The notes: a model not told the origin generated them from the letters alone. Shown: positions 52,081 through 61,708, counted from the stretch's first letter. The stretch is DNA of 64,000 nt from Pseudodesulfovibrio aespoeensis Aspo-2 (GCF_000176915.2 NC_014844.1:3162001-3226000); one strand, 5' to 3'. A program made the numbers and translations.

Positions 52081-52992
52081 GTGGACTTCATCATTCAGAA
52101 CATACTCAACGCCCTCCAGTGGGGAAGTTTCTACGCGCTCATCGCCCTGGGCTACACGCTTGTCTATGGCGTCCTGACGCTGATCAACTTCGCCCACGGC
52201 GACATCTTCATGGTGGGCGCGTATATCGCCTTCTTCGTCGCCTCCTGGCTCCTGGGACCGGTCTTCGGCCTTGACCCGACCATCACCTTTGTGCTGGCCA
52301 TCCCGCTGACCATGATCCTGACCGCCTGCGTGGGCGTGACGCTCGAGCGCATCGCCTACCGCCCCCTGCGACGAAAGGGGGCCCACCGCCTCTACGTGGT
52401 CATCACCGCGCTCATGTGCGGCCTGATCCTCGAATACGGCAACCTCGCAGCCCTGGGCGCCAGCCGCAAGAAATTTCCCGACCTGCTCGACAAGGTCATC
52501 TGGGACATCGGCGGGGTGTCGGTGACCAACCTCAAGGTGCTGGTGATTTTCGCCGCCATCGCGGTTTTCATCTTCCTCAACTTCATCGTCACCAAGACCA
52601 AGATTGGCATGGCCATGCGCGGCATCTCCTACGACAAGTTCGCCATCCCGCTCATGGGCATCCCCATCGACGCCATCATCGTCTTCACCTTCATCCTCGG
52701 TTCGAGCTTTGCCGGACTGGCCGGGCTGCTTTTCGCCATGTCCTACCCCATCCTGGAGCCCTTCATGGGCGCGCTCATCGGTTGGAAGGCGTTCATCGCG
52801 GCAGTGGTCGGCGGCATCGGCGACATTCGCGGGGCCTTCTACGGCGGCTTCCTGCTCGGTTTCATCGAGGTCGGCGTGGTCACGGTCTTCCCGTCCACCT
52901 ACCGCGACCTGTTCGCCTTCACCATCCTGCTCGCCATCCTCTGGATGAAGCCCACGGGATTGTTCGGCGTCGCAAAGCACACCAAGATCTAG
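52081..52992 (+). CDS. livH: Branched-chain amino acid ABC transporter permease LivH
   Basis: The start is a GTG at 52081 after AAGGAAC. The 303-residue protein has about 8 membrane helices and LivH motifs: LQWGSFYALIALGYTLVYGV, INFAHGDIFMVGAY, RPLRRKGAHRLYVVITALMC and the cytoplasmic coupling region RGISYDKFAIPLMGIPIDAI. It forms the membrane channel with LivM. Confidence 0.94.
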   Translation: MDFIIQNILNALQWGSFYALIALGYTLVYGVLTLINFAHGDIFMVGAYIAFFVASWLLGPVFGLDPTITFVLAIPLTMILTACVGVTLERIAYRPLRRKGAHRLYVVITALMCGLILEYGNLAALGASRKKFPDLLDKVIWDIGGVSVTNLKVLVIFAAIAVFIFLNFIVTKTKIGMAMRGISYDKFAIPLMGIPIDAIIVFTFILGSSFAGLAGLLFAMSYPILEPFMGALIGWKAFIAAVVGGIGDIRGAFYGGFLLGFIEVGVVTVFPSTYRDLFAFTILLAILWMKPTGLFGVAKHTKI

Positions 52993-53005
52993 GGCAGGAC
53001 GAACA

Positions 53006-54076
53006 ATGCAGAAATACACCTTCAATTTCGTCCTGGCCGCATCCTGTCTGTTGATGCTGGCCATGGCGCAGTATGGCCTGATCGACAACTACATCCAGGC
53101 CGTGTTCATGTTCGTCGGCATCAACATCATCATGTCCACCAGCCTCAACCTGGTGAACGGCAACATGGGCGAGTTCTCCTGCGGCCATGCGGCCTTCATG
53201 TGCGTGGGCGCCTACGTCTCGTCCGTCCTGTCGGTGCTGTGCTTCGGCAAGCTGCTGGGCGGGCCGCTGCTCCCGGCGTCCATGGCCGTGTTCGTCTTCC
53301 CGCTGATCATCTTCATCGGCGGCGCGGTGGCGGCCCTGGCTGGCATCATCGTGGCCCTGCCCTCCTTCAAGACACGGGGCGACTATCTGGCCATCATCAC
53401 CATCGCCGTCAACTACATGATCATCTCGGCCATCGAGAACATGCCCAGCATCGGCGGCTCGCGCGGCTTCCAGGGCATGAAGGACACGGTCTGGGCCATG
53501 GTCGACACCTTCAATGGCCCCTGGATGCTCCTCTGGGTCATCCTTTTCACCGTGTTCACCGTGTGGATCATCCGCCGGTTCATCTCGTCCACCTACGGCA
53601 AGGGCGTCAACGCCATCTGCCAGGACGAGATCGCCGCCGAGATCATGAGCGTCAACACCGACCGGATGAAACTGGTCACCTTCATGCTCTCCAGCGGCCT
53701 GGCCGGTATCGCGGGTGGCCTGTTCGCCCACATCGTGGGCTACGTCAACCCGCAGTCCTTCAACATCCTCAAGTCCACAGAGGCCATGGTCATGGTCTAC
53801 CTGGGCGGCATGGGCTCGCTTTCGGGCGCGGTCCTCTCAGCCATCCTGTTCACCGGCCTGATGGAGGTGCTCCGGAGCCAGTCGCTCATCGAGTTCATCC
53901 TCTCGCCCGTGACCTTTGTCTTCCCCGACTGGGAACCTTCGGCAGGCGTCATCAAATGGGTGCTGATCCCCCTGATCCTGGTCCTGCTGATGCAGTTTCG
54001 GCCCGAAGGCATCATGGGCAACAAGGAGCTGTCGGACGTGTTCCCGAAGCTGAAAAAGTACTACTCGTTCAAGTAA
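53006..54076 (+). CDS. livM: Branched-chain amino acid ABC transporter permease LivM
   Basis: The 356-residue protein begins 14 bp after livH. It has about 9-10 membrane helices and the LivM patterns NLVNGNMGEFSCGHAAFMCV, TRGDYLAIITIAVNYMIISA and GVNAICQDEIAAEIMSVNTD (coupling helix). The C-terminal tail extends to YSFK. It pairs with LivH. Confidence 0.94.
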   Translation: MQKYTFNFVLAASCLLMLAMAQYGLIDNYIQAVFMFVGINIIMSTSLNLVNGNMGEFSCGHAAFMCVGAYVSSVLSVLCFGKLLGGPLLPASMAVFVFPLIIFIGGAVAALAGIIVALPSFKTRGDYLAIITIAVNYMIISAIENMPSIGGSRGFQGMKDTVWAMVDTFNGPWMLLWVILFTVFTVWIIRRFISSTYGKGVNAICQDEIAAEIMSVNTDRMKLVTFMLSSGLAGIAGGLFAHIVGYVNPQSFNILKSTEAMVMVYLGGMGSLSGAVLSAILFTGLMEVLRSQSLIEFILSPVTFVFPDWEPSAGVIKWVLIPLILVLLMQFRPEGIMGNKELSDVFPKLKKYYSFK

Positions 54077-54086
54077 GGAGCCTGCA

Positions 54087-54854
54087 ATGTCGCTACTCAA
54101 AATCGACGGACTGACCCAGAGGTTCGGCGGGCTCCAGGCGGTTTCCGAATTCTCCGTCGAGATGCAGGGCGGGGAGCTGATGGGCCTGATCGGTCCCAAC
54201 GGGGCCGGCAAGACCACCATCTTCAACCTCATCTCGGGATTCTACCAGCCCACCGAGGGGACCATCACCCTGGACGGCACGCCCACTGCGGGCCTCAAAC
54301 CCCATCAGGTGACCTCGCTCGGCGTGGCCCGCACCTTCCAGAATATCCGGCTGTGGCACGACATGACCGTGCTCGACAACATCCGCATCGCCCAGCACTA
54401 CCGCATGGGCTACACGGTCTGGGATTCGTTCCTGCGCACCAAGCGGTATCGCGAATGCGAAAAGCGCATCGAGAACATCGCCTTCGAGCTGCTCGAAGCC
54501 ATGAGCCTGGCCGACTACGCCCAGGAGCTGCCCAAGAACCTGCCCTACGGCCTGCAGCGGCGCGTGGAGATAGCCAGGGCCATGTCCATCAAGCCCAAAC
54601 TTCTGCTGCTCGACGAGCCCGCCGCTGGACTCAACTCGTCGGATGTCGAGGGGCTGATCAAACTGGTGCGCTGGATTCACGACAACTTCGACATCACCAT
54701 CTTCATGATCGAGCACCAGATGAAGGTCGTCACCAGCCTGTGCCAGTGGATCAAGGTCATCGACTTTGGTGCCACCATCGCCGAAGGCACGGCGGAAGAC
54801 ATCCAGAGCAACCCGGCGGTCATCAAGGCCTATCTCGGAGACGACACCATATGA
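54087..54854 (+). CDS. livG: Branched-chain amino acid ABC transporter ATPase LivG
   Basis: The 255-residue protein follows AAGGAG and has Walker A GPNGAGKTTIFNLI, the family-specific SLGVARTFQNIRLW, signature YGLQRRVEIARA, Walker B LLLLDEPAAGLNSSD and the switch His in MIEHQMK. Its stop overlaps the livF start (ATGA). Confidence 0.96.
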   Translation: MSLLKIDGLTQRFGGLQAVSEFSVEMQGGELMGLIGPNGAGKTTIFNLISGFYQPTEGTITLDGTPTAGLKPHQVTSLGVARTFQNIRLWHDMTVLDNIRIAQHYRMGYTVWDSFLRTKRYRECEKRIENIAFELLEAMSLADYAQELPKNLPYGLQRRVEIARAMSIKPKLLLLDEPAAGLNSSDVEGLIKLVRWIHDNFDITIFMIEHQMKVVTSLCQWIKVIDFGATIAEGTAEDIQSNPAVIKAYLGDDTI

Positions 54855-55588
54855 ACATCCCACTTCTCGAAGTCGAAAACCTCCACGTCAAATACGGCAA
54901 CATCGAGGCCCTGCACGGTATCTCGTTCACCGTGGGCCAGGGCGAGATCGTCACGCTCATCGGCGCCAACGGCGCGGGCAAATCGACCACTCTGATGGCC
55001 GTGGCCCAGCTGCCGCCGCCCGAAGCGCCCAAGATCATCAGTGGTGACATCCGCTTTGCCGGCCAATCCATCCTGGGCATGGCCCCTGACAGGGTGGTGG
55101 CCGACCTGCACCTTGTCCTGGTCCCTGAAGGCCGCCACATCTTCGGCAACCTGACGGTGGAGGAGAACCTCAAGCTGGCCACCTACGCCCGCAAGGGCGA
55201 CGTCAACGACATCAACCGCGACTACAAACGGGTCTACCAGCTCTTCCCGCGCCTGAACGAGCGCAAGAAGCAGCGTTCCGAGTCCCTGTCGGGCGGCGAG
55301 CAGCAGATGCTGGCCGTGGGCCGCGCGCTCATGTCTGGCTGCAAGTTCATCATGCTCGACGAGCCGTCCATGGGTCTGGCCCCGCTGCTCATGTACGACA
55401 TGTTCCGCACCCTCAAGGAGCTCAACGAAGAGGGGATGACCATCCTGCTCATCGAGCAGAACGCCCACCTGGCCCTCAAGTTCGCCCACCGTGGCTACGT
55501 CATCGACACCGGCGAAATCGTGGCCCATGGCCCGTGCGCCACCCTGATGGAAAACCCGGAAGTGAAGAAGGCCTACCTCGGCGGGTAG
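54851..55588 (+). CDS. livF: Branched-chain amino acid ABC transporter ATPase LivF
   Basis: The ATG at 54851 overlaps livG. The 245-residue protein has Walker A GANGAGKSTTLMAV, VPEGRHIFGNLTVEENL, signature LSGGEQQMLAVGRALM and Walker B FIMLDEPSMGLAP. It forms the ATPase dimer with LivG. It is the last gene of the operon and a strong terminator follows. Confidence 0.96.
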   Translation: MNIPLLEVENLHVKYGNIEALHGISFTVGQGEIVTLIGANGAGKSTTLMAVAQLPPPEAPKIISGDIRFAGQSILGMAPDRVVADLHLVLVPEGRHIFGNLTVEENLKLATYARKGDVNDINRDYKRVYQLFPRLNERKKQRSESLSGGEQQMLAVGRALMSGCKFIMLDEPSMGLAPLLMYDMFRTLKELNEEGMTILLIEQNAHLALKFAHRGYVIDTGEIVAHGPCATLMENPEVKKAYLGG

Positions 55589-55608
55589 CGCCTTCAAGAC
55601 AATGCCCA

Positions 55609-55652
55609 CAAAAAAAGGCCGGAGGAATCGCTTCCTCCGGCCATCTTTTTTT
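55609..55652. terminator. Terminator after livF, convergent with the cyclophilin gene
   Basis: GGCCGGAGGAA (55617-55627) pairs with TTCCTCCGGCC (55632-55642) over TCGC, then ATC and T8. An A7 run on the left lets it work on the minus strand too. Confidence 0.93.
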
Positions 55653-55682
55653 AGAACCGAGTCTGGCCCCTGCGGGCAGGCT

Positions 55683-56177
55683 CTATTCGACCACCGTGGC
55701 CTTGACGATGAAGACCGGCTCGACCGGCACGTCGTCGTGAAAGCCGTGACGGCCCGTGGGCACACCCTTGATCTTGTCCACCACGTCCTTGCCCTCGACC
55801 ACCTTGCCGAACACGGCGTAGCCCCAGCCCTGGGGGTTCTTGCCGGAGTGGTTGAGAAACCCGTTGTCCTTGATGTTGATGAAAAACTGCGAAGACGCGG
55901 AGTGCGGGTCCATGGTCCGGGCCATGGCCAGGGTGTAGCAGTCGTTTTTCAGGCCGTTGTCAGCCTCGTTCTCGATGGGGGCGCGGGTCTCCTTTTCCTT
56001 CATCTTCTCGTCCATGCCGCCGCCCTGAACCATGAAGCCATTGATGACGCGGTGGAAGATGAGGCCGTCGTAGAAGCCGTCCGCCACATACTGCTGAAAA
56101 TTGGCCGCGCTCTTGGGGGCCTTGTCGAAATCAAGCTCAATGACGATATCGCCCATGCTGGTTTCCATCTTGATCAT
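55683..56177 (-). CDS. Cyclophilin-type peptidyl-prolyl cis-trans isomerase
   Basis: The ATG at 56177 follows AAGGAGAA; the longer upstream frame lacks support. The 164-residue protein is cytoplasmic (no signal peptide) and has the cyclophilin residues: [16 protein letters not shown] (Arg), [17 protein letters not shown] and [15 protein letters not shown]. It catalyses proline isomerisation in folding, like PpiB. It is the last gene of the minus-strand block. Confidence 0.95.
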   Translation of the reverse strand: MIKMETSMGDIVIELDFDKAPKSAANFQQYVADGFYDGLIFHRVINGFMVQGGGMDEKMKEKETRAPIENEADNGLKNDCYTLAMARTMDPHSASSQFFINIKDNGFLNHSGKNPQGWGYAVFGKVVEGKDVVDKIKGVPTGRHGFHDDVPVEPVFIVKATVVE

Positions 56178-56322
56178 AGTCGTTCTCCTTTGGGCCGGAC
56201 CCTCGGCCCGGCGTGATTGCGTTGTGCTCGCCCCCCTACCAGAAGGTGCGGGCCGAGGCAAATCGGTCGCACCAGGCCAAAACCGCCAGCCTGGGGATCT
56301 GTCAGGGATGACGGAGCCTGGG

Positions 56323-56712
56323 TCACTGGGCCGGGGTCACTGGTACCCCGGACACGATGCCCCTCATTTTCCCGGCCCCAACGCCCGCGCCCTGCGGCGC
56401 GGGGGACAGGGTCGTGGCATTGTCGTCCTCGCCCCGGACCACGGGCCGGACTTCGAGCCGGGCCAGCGGATTGTCCGCCGGGGACGTGGCCCGGACATTG
56501 GACAGGGGGGAGCCGAGCTTCATGATGTTCTTCTCGACCACCATGTCCACCTGGGGCTCCACGATCCTCGCCTGGGCCGAGGCGTTGGGGCTCCTGGGCT
56601 GGAACTGCACAGGCGCGGGCCGGTCCACGAACGCGGTCACCAGATAGGCCAGGGCTATCCCGGCCAGGAGCGGCTTGAGCATCCGCACGATGAAACCGCG
56701 ATCCGTCGACAT
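56323..56712 (-). CDS. Single-TM hypothetical protein downstream of the aminotransferase
   Basis: The ATG at 56712 lies two bases after the DegT stop and shares the transcript. The 129-residue protein has one membrane helix (about 11-28, [19 protein letters not shown]) with the rest in the periplasm: a proline-rich linker, [20 protein letters not shown] and a low-complexity Ala/Gly tail. The plan resembles the start of GspC/PilP-type proteins, but similarity is too slight to name it. Confidence 0.6.
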   Translation of the reverse strand: MSTDRGFIVRMLKPLLAGIALAYLVTAFVDRPAPVQFQPRSPNASAQARIVEPQVDMVVEKNIMKLGSPLSNVRATSPADNPLARLEVRPVVRGEDDNATTLSPAPQGAGVGAGKMRGIVSGVPVTPAQ

Positions 56713-56714
56713 GG

Positions 56715-57845
56715 CTACCCTTTCATGGCCGCGGCCACGGCCTCCTGGTCCTGGCCGCTCAGATAGGGGTGCATGGGCAGGCTGAAGATGCGCCCGGCCA
56801 CATTCTCGCTGACCGGAAAATCCCCCTTGCCATACTTGAGACCAGCAAACGCCTTTTGCAGATGCAGGGGTTTTGGATAATAAATGGCGGTGGGAATATC
56901 CGCCGCCCTGAGCCTGCCCATGAGGGCATCCTTGTGCGCCGCGTCTCGGGCCAGCACGGAATACTGCGCCCACACCGAGGTGTTGCCCTCGGACACGGTG
57001 GGAACGGTCAGTCCGTCGATGTCGTCCAGCAGGGCGGCGTAGCGGTCGGCCACCTGCTGCCGTTTCTCTATCTCGCCCGGGAATATGGCGAACTTGGCCA
57101 GCAGGACGGCGGCCTGGATGGAGTCCAGCCTGCCATTGATGCCAAGGCGCACGTTCTCGTACTTGTCCTCACCCATGCCGTGGACGCGGATGGAGACGAG
57201 CAGCTTGTGCATGGCGTCGTTGTGGGCAAAGAGCATGCCGCCGTCGCCATAGCAGCCCAGGGGCTTGGCAGGAAAAAACGAGGTGCAGGCCACATCGCCC
57301 AGCGAGCAGACCGGCTTGCCCTTGTAGGTGGCCCCAAAGGACTGGGCCGCGTCCACGATGAGGAACAGACCGTTGTTGTGGGCCACGGGCTCTATCCGGG
57401 CATAGTCGGCGGGCTGGCCAAAAAGGTCCACGGCAATGACGCCCTTGGGGATCAGATCCTTGCGGGTGTCCTTGACCTCGCCGATCTTGCGGCGCAGCTC
57501 GTCGGGGTCGATGTTGAAAGTCACGGGATCGATGTCCACAAAGACCGGGGTCGCGCCGAGCAGCGCAATGGCCTCAGCTGTGGCCATGAAGGTGAACGGG
57601 GTGGTGAACACGGCGTCGCCCGGCCCGACCTCAAAGGCCATCAGGGCCATGACCAGGGCGTCGGTGCCCGAGGCGCAGCCCACGGCGTGGCGCACGGCGC
57701 AAAAGCTCGACAGCCTCTCCTCCAGCTCTGCGATCTCAGGCCCCATAATATAGGCACCGTGACCGAGAACCCTGTCGATGCCTGCCCTCACGGACGCCTC
57801 GACCTGCTGGTACTGCGTTTTCAGATCAATAAATGGTATACTCAT
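56715..57845 (-). CDS. DegT/DnrJ/EryC1 aminotransferase (nucleotide-sugar)
   Basis: The ATG at 57845 was chosen over an adjacent GTG. The 376-residue PLP enzyme has IPFIDLKTQYQQVEASVRAG, ASGTDALVMALMA, DAAQSFGATYKGKPVCSLGD and SFFPAKPLGCYGDGGMLF, where the Lys of FFPAKPLG is the Schiff-base lysine. Such enzymes make amino-sugars on nucleotide carriers (e.g. 3- or 4-amino sugars). It follows the STT3 gene by 21 bp, so it may prepare the sugar for the N-glycan. Confidence 0.92.
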   Translation of the reverse strand: MSIPFIDLKTQYQQVEASVRAGIDRVLGHGAYIMGPEIAELEERLSSFCAVRHAVGCASGTDALVMALMAFEVGPGDAVFTTPFTFMATAEAIALLGATPVFVDIDPVTFNIDPDELRRKIGEVKDTRKDLIPKGVIAVDLFGQPADYARIEPVAHNNGLFLIVDAAQSFGATYKGKPVCSLGDVACTSFFPAKPLGCYGDGGMLFAHNDAMHKLLVSIRVHGMGEDKYENVRLGINGRLDSIQAAVLLAKFAIFPGEIEKRQQVADRYAALLDDIDGLTVPTVSEGNTSVWAQYSVLARDAAHKDALMGRLRAADIPTAIYYPKPLHLQKAFAGLKYGKGDFPVSENVAGRIFSLPMHPYLSGQDQEAVAAAMKG

Positions 57846-57866
57846 CACTATCTCTCTTTCTTCAGA

Positions 57867-60164
57867 TTATTGAACCACTTCATAGATTCGCGCAAAGGGC
57901 AGCCTGTCAACGACAAGCGTGAAATATGGGGCGATGTCAGGGTCGTCGGGGTCTGCCGTGAGCAGCCGGGCCATGGTGGAGCCATACCCGATGGAGTCCA
58001 GAACCACGCTCTGCTTGCTGACCATGTTGATGATCAGATGGTGGACCTTGGGCAGAAGCTGGGGCGAAAGCGCGTTCAGGGGGTATCCCCTGCGGTTCAC
58101 GCCGTCCGGCTCAAGGACGGTGATGTCCTTGACCAGCCCACCGCCGCCCTTGCGGTCCATGACCCCGCCGCGCTCGACGTTGAAGCCCAGCTCGCCGGGC
58201 TGGTAGATATTCACCTTGGCCTCGCGTGTGGTCCCGGTCTCAAGGTTCCAGTTGCCGAAATGGCTGATCCACTTGGCCAGGGTCAGGTCGTTCCAGGTGA
58301 CAATGAAATACTGCCTCGGAGTCGCCGGATAGTCCTGCCTGGAGAGCTGCCCTTCCAGGGTCTCGACAATCTGGTCGCGGGGGATCGAGTCCCACTCCCG
58401 CGCGGGGGCCAGACCGATATTCGGCGGCGTTTCCGGATACTGTGCGCTGAAGGCGATCATCCGGTTGGCGAGCTTTGGCGACGGGGTGGTCATGGCAAAG
58501 GCGATCGGGTAGACATCCCGCCCGGCGTGCTTGCCGCCGTCGGCCACGGTTTCCAGCCCGGCGTAATATTGGGCCGCGTAGCCCCAGTCCCACCAGGTCC
58601 AGACCATGGAGCCCGGCTCACTCCGTTTCCCGAGTTCCTGCATGGCCTCGGCATGCTGCCGCGAGAGCACGGGCGTGAGCGAGAGCGACGCGTATTGCAC
58701 GTGGCAGTAGACGAGAAACCCCGCACCCAGGACCGCCTGAACGGCAAAGTCGATCACCGCCTTGCGTTCGAACCGGCAGGAGACCGCGCTGACAAGCCAG
58801 TAGACACCCACACCCAGCATGACGCACAGGGCCGCCCCGCCGAACATGGAAAACCGGATGCCGAGCTTGACGCTGGCAAGCTGCAGGGCGATCAACGGCA
58901 GCAGAAAGGCCGCTGCCGGTCGCAGGGCCACGACCACGACCCCGAACAGCACGGCCACCCAGCCGAGCCAAGGAAAGAACGCCCCGCGCTCCATGATCGC
59001 CGACAGCGGCTCAAGCCGGACCTCGATGATGCTCTGGAGGATCGAGGGATAGATGGGGCCGAGGAACTCCGCACCCGCGGCCCCGGAATCAATGGTTCCT
59101 GCGGCACCGGTCAGGTACGAGACCAGCTTTGCGGCAGAGTAGGCCACTGATTCATCGAGCAGCCTGGTGGCCAGGACCACGGCGAACAGAACCAGGGCGC
59201 TGGCCCAGACAGAGCTGAGGAACTGGAATCTCCCCCTGGCACTGTTTTTCCAGAGAAAGATCAGCCCCAGGGCCAGGGCCAGAGAAGTACCTATGATTAC
59301 TGGGTAATAGGGGATAGCCAGCTCTGAAATCACCTGTCTCGTGAGAGGCCACAACTCCAGCCTCCCAAAAGCCCCGCCCGGAAAGGCGGCCAGGGCAAAG
59401 ATGGCGAGCCCCTGGAGGGCGGGCGCACGCTGGCCGGGCCGGCAGTTGAGCATGACCACGGCGATGGTCATGAAGAAATACAGGATCACGATGTTGAGGA
59501 TGTCATTGTGCCAGATGCAGGCAAACCGGGTCGCCAGACCGAAGGCCAGCGCCATCCAGAGGGTCTGCGCGGCGTTTGAGGACGCCGGCTCCGGATCACG
59601 GGTGAACCAGCCCGAACGCATGTGCTGTCGCGCCCAGAAGGCCAGCAGCCAGGCAATCAGCATGGGCATCAGCAGGGTGAACATGTCGGTGTCGAAATAT
59701 CCGAGCCGGGTGCGGTAGAACAGCCCTGGCGTCAGGGAGCCGATGAGCCCAGCCAGGACACCGGCGTTGACCCCGCCAAGGAGCCAACCCCAGAGATAGC
59801 AGACCACACCCACCAGGGAGACGACGATGGCCGGACTCCAGAACCCGATGGCACCAAGCCCGGCCCCGGTGACCTGATTGACCAGCGCAGCGAACTCGGC
59901 CAGGGCATACCCGGACAAAACGCCGAGCCCCTTGGCCTTGGCCAGCCAGTAGTAGGCGTCGTGCGTGGCCAGGATGCGCTCCCCGGCGACCCACAGTTCC
60001 GGGTGGTCCCAGCGACCGGCAAAGCTCAGGCGAAAGGCGAGAACTATGAGATAGACGCAGACCCCGTAGACCCCCACCGTGCGCCAGTCGGCAGACCAGG
60101 AAGGCGCAGGCCCCGCATGTTTCAATCCACGGTGGTACATTTCGCCAGGAATTCGCACACTCAC
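57867..60164 (-). CDS. STT3/PglB-family oligosaccharyltransferase
   Basis: The start is probably a GTG at 60164 (or 60158); no strong ribosome site is seen. The 765-residue protein has some 12-13 membrane helices, THDAYYWLAKA near residue 68 with the catalytic Asp, RLGYFDTDMFTL near 155, and the signature WWDWGY at about 524-529 (WWDxG). These are the hallmarks of oligosaccharyltransferases that attach glycans to Asn. A PglB of Desulfovibrio has been shown to N-glycosylate proteins. It lies 8 bp after cbiA, so it could share the dsr transcript. Confidence 0.9.
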   Translation of the reverse strand: MSVRIPGEMYHRGLKHAGPAPSWSADWRTVGVYGVCVYLIVLAFRLSFAGRWDHPELWVAGERILATHDAYYWLAKAKGLGVLSGYALAEFAALVNQVTGAGLGAIGFWSPAIVVSLVGVVCYLWGWLLGGVNAGVLAGLIGSLTPGLFYRTRLGYFDTDMFTLLMPMLIAWLLAFWARQHMRSGWFTRDPEPASSNAAQTLWMALAFGLATRFACIWHNDILNIVILYFFMTIAVVMLNCRPGQRAPALQGLAIFALAAFPGGAFGRLELWPLTRQVISELAIPYYPVIIGTSLALALGLIFLWKNSARGRFQFLSSVWASALVLFAVVLATRLLDESVAYSAAKLVSYLTGAAGTIDSGAAGAEFLGPIYPSILQSIIEVRLEPLSAIMERGAFFPWLGWVAVLFGVVVVALRPAAAFLLPLIALQLASVKLGIRFSMFGGAALCVMLGVGVYWLVSAVSCRFERKAVIDFAVQAVLGAGFLVYCHVQYASLSLTPVLSRQHAEAMQELGKRSEPGSMVWTWWDWGYAAQYYAGLETVADGGKHAGRDVYPIAFAMTTPSPKLANRMIAFSAQYPETPPNIGLAPAREWDSIPRDQIVETLEGQLSRQDYPATPRQYFIVTWNDLTLAKWISHFGNWNLETGTTREAKVNIYQPGELGFNVERGGVMDRKGGGGLVKDITVLEPDGVNRRGYPLNALSPQLLPKVHHLIINMVSKQSVVLDSIGYGSTMARLLTADPDDPDIAPYFTLVVDRLPFARIYEVVQ

Positions 60165-60172
60165 CTCTTGCT

Positions 60173-61618
60173 TCAGGTCTGTTCTTCGCTCAGGCCGCTG
60201 TCCACACTCCCACGCCAGCGGGCCGCGGCAGCCACGAAACGCGGTGCCCAGGCCGGGGCCGCCAGCGCGTGAATATGGGTATACCCTGCAAACGTGTTTT
60301 CATAAAGCACTCCGTCGCGGCCACCCCCGATGCCGCTGCCGCGAAGCATCCGCAGGCTGAAGGGGAGCGGCGCGCCCGGGTCGGCAAGACAGACGGAATA
60401 GTGAAACTCATGTCCAAGGACCGTCTCACCCGGCAGGAAAAATGGCGACCCTACCTCGACCACCGACTCGGTATACCCCAACCCCTGCGGCTTGGCGCAC
60501 AGGGACGTTGCAGCGGGGATCACCCCGGTCATGACGTGTGGTCCGGCCTTCCCTGCCGCGTCCACGCAGTCGAGCGATTCGCACAGGACCATGAATCCGC
60601 CGCATTCGGCGTAGATGGGCATACCGGCCTGGGACAGGCTGCGAATGGTCGCGAGCACCCGTTTGTTGGCCGCAATGCGCCCGGCGAACACCTCGGGGAA
60701 CCCGCCGCCGAGATACAGGCCGTCCATGTCAGGCCACGGGTCTTCCGCGAGCAGGCTCAGGCGGACCAGTTCGGCACCGGCATGGGTCAGGGCGTCAAGA
60801 TTCTCGGGATAATAAAACCACAGGGCCGCATCGCGCACATAGCCAATGCGCGCAGAGACTGGAGCAGGCGGTCCGGGAAACAGCGGTGCGGGCTCGGCCT
60901 TGAACGGCGGCGCGCACTCGGCAACGGCCCGGATGGCGTCGAGATTGAGCCACTCCTCGGCCATTGCGGCCAGCGAGTCAAGGGCTGGCTGGCCCAGGTC
61001 GCTACCTCCGTCCCTGAATTCCTGATCCGACATCAGCCCCATGTGCCGCTCCGGGATGGGGTTGTCACCAATCTTGGGCAGCATGCCCAGGACCGGGATA
61101 TCGGTGTACTCCTCGATGCTGCGGCGCAGGACCGAGCGATGGCGCTCGCCAGCCGTGCGGTTGAGAATGACCCCGGCCAGACGGAGGTCTGGCTCGAAAC
61201 TGGCGCACCCCAGCAGGATTGCGGCCACGGTGCGGGTCATCTTGGTGCAGTCGATGGTCAGGATCACCGGCGCGTCGAGCTTGCGGGCGAGTTCGGCAGT
61301 GGAACACGAGCCGTGCTCGTCCTTGCCGTCGAAAAGGCCGCGGTTGCCCTCCACCAGGCTCAGGTCACTGCCCTGGGATTTGTGCCAAAAAAGCGAGCGG
61401 ATGACTGGGTCGGCGTGAAAGAAGGGATCGAGATTTGAGCAGGGGCGGCCTGCGGCCAGGGCGAGCCAGCGGGCATCGATATAGTCGGGCCCCTTCTTGA
61501 AGGGCGCGACGCGCAACCCGCGCCGACTGAAGGCGCGGGCCAACGCCAGCGAAACGATGGTCTTGCCGGTGCCGCCCGAAAGCCCGGCCAATATGAATCG
61601 CGGAAGGATGTGTTGCAC
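60173..61618 (-). CDS. cbiA: CbiA-type cobyrinate a,c-diamide synthase / siroheme amidase
   Basis: A GTG at 61618 gives 481 residues. The N-terminal ATPase half has GLSGGTGKTIVSLAL (P-loop, 13-21) and DYIDARWLALAAGRPCSNLD; the C-terminal half is a type 1 glutamine amidotransferase with C339 in YAECGGFMVL and the late His in YTHIHALA. The family amidates corrinoid acids. Next to dsrABD in sulfur bacteria the relative DsrN amidates siroheme, and sulfate-reducer DsrAB contain amidated siroheme, so that is the likelier role here. A terminator precedes the gene at 61651. Confidence 0.87.
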   Translation of the reverse strand: MQHILPRFILAGLSGGTGKTIVSLALARAFSRRGLRVAPFKKGPDYIDARWLALAAGRPCSNLDPFFHADPVIRSLFWHKSQGSDLSLVEGNRGLFDGKDEHGSCSTAELARKLDAPVILTIDCTKMTRTVAAILLGCASFEPDLRLAGVILNRTAGERHRSVLRRSIEEYTDIPVLGMLPKIGDNPIPERHMGLMSDQEFRDGGSDLGQPALDSLAAMAEEWLNLDAIRAVAECAPPFKAEPAPLFPGPPAPVSARIGYVRDAALWFYYPENLDALTHAGAELVRLSLLAEDPWPDMDGLYLGGGFPEVFAGRIAANKRVLATIRSLSQAGMPIYAECGGFMVLCESLDCVDAAGKAGPHVMTGVIPAATSLCAKPQGLGYTESVVEVGSPFFLPGETVLGHEFHYSVCLADPGAPLPFSLRMLRGSGIGGGRDGVLYENTFAGYTHIHALAAPAWAPRFVAAAARWRGSVDSGLSEEQT

Positions 61619-61650
61619 GCGGCTGCCGTTTCGGCTGACGTTGAACCAAG

Positions 61651-61686
61651 AAAAGCCTTGCCCGCCGAAGAGACGGGCAAGGCCTT
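61651..61686 (-). terminator. Terminator between dsrD and cbiA
   Basis: On the minus strand GCCTTGCCCG (61674-61683) pairs perfectly with CGGGCAAGGC (61655-61664) over a 9-base loop and runs into TTTTC. It lies 26 bp after dsrD and 33 bp before cbiA, so only read-through reaches cbiA and the glycosylation genes. Confidence 0.82.
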
Positions 61687-61708
61687 GTTGACAGGTAGGG
61701 GTCGGAGT

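Noticed and set aside
50617..53088. Long minus-strand open frame of about 820 codons
   Set aside because: Antisense to livK and livH, which have clear family motifs and ribosome sites. Its composition (Gly, Asp, His rich) is that of a shadow frame.
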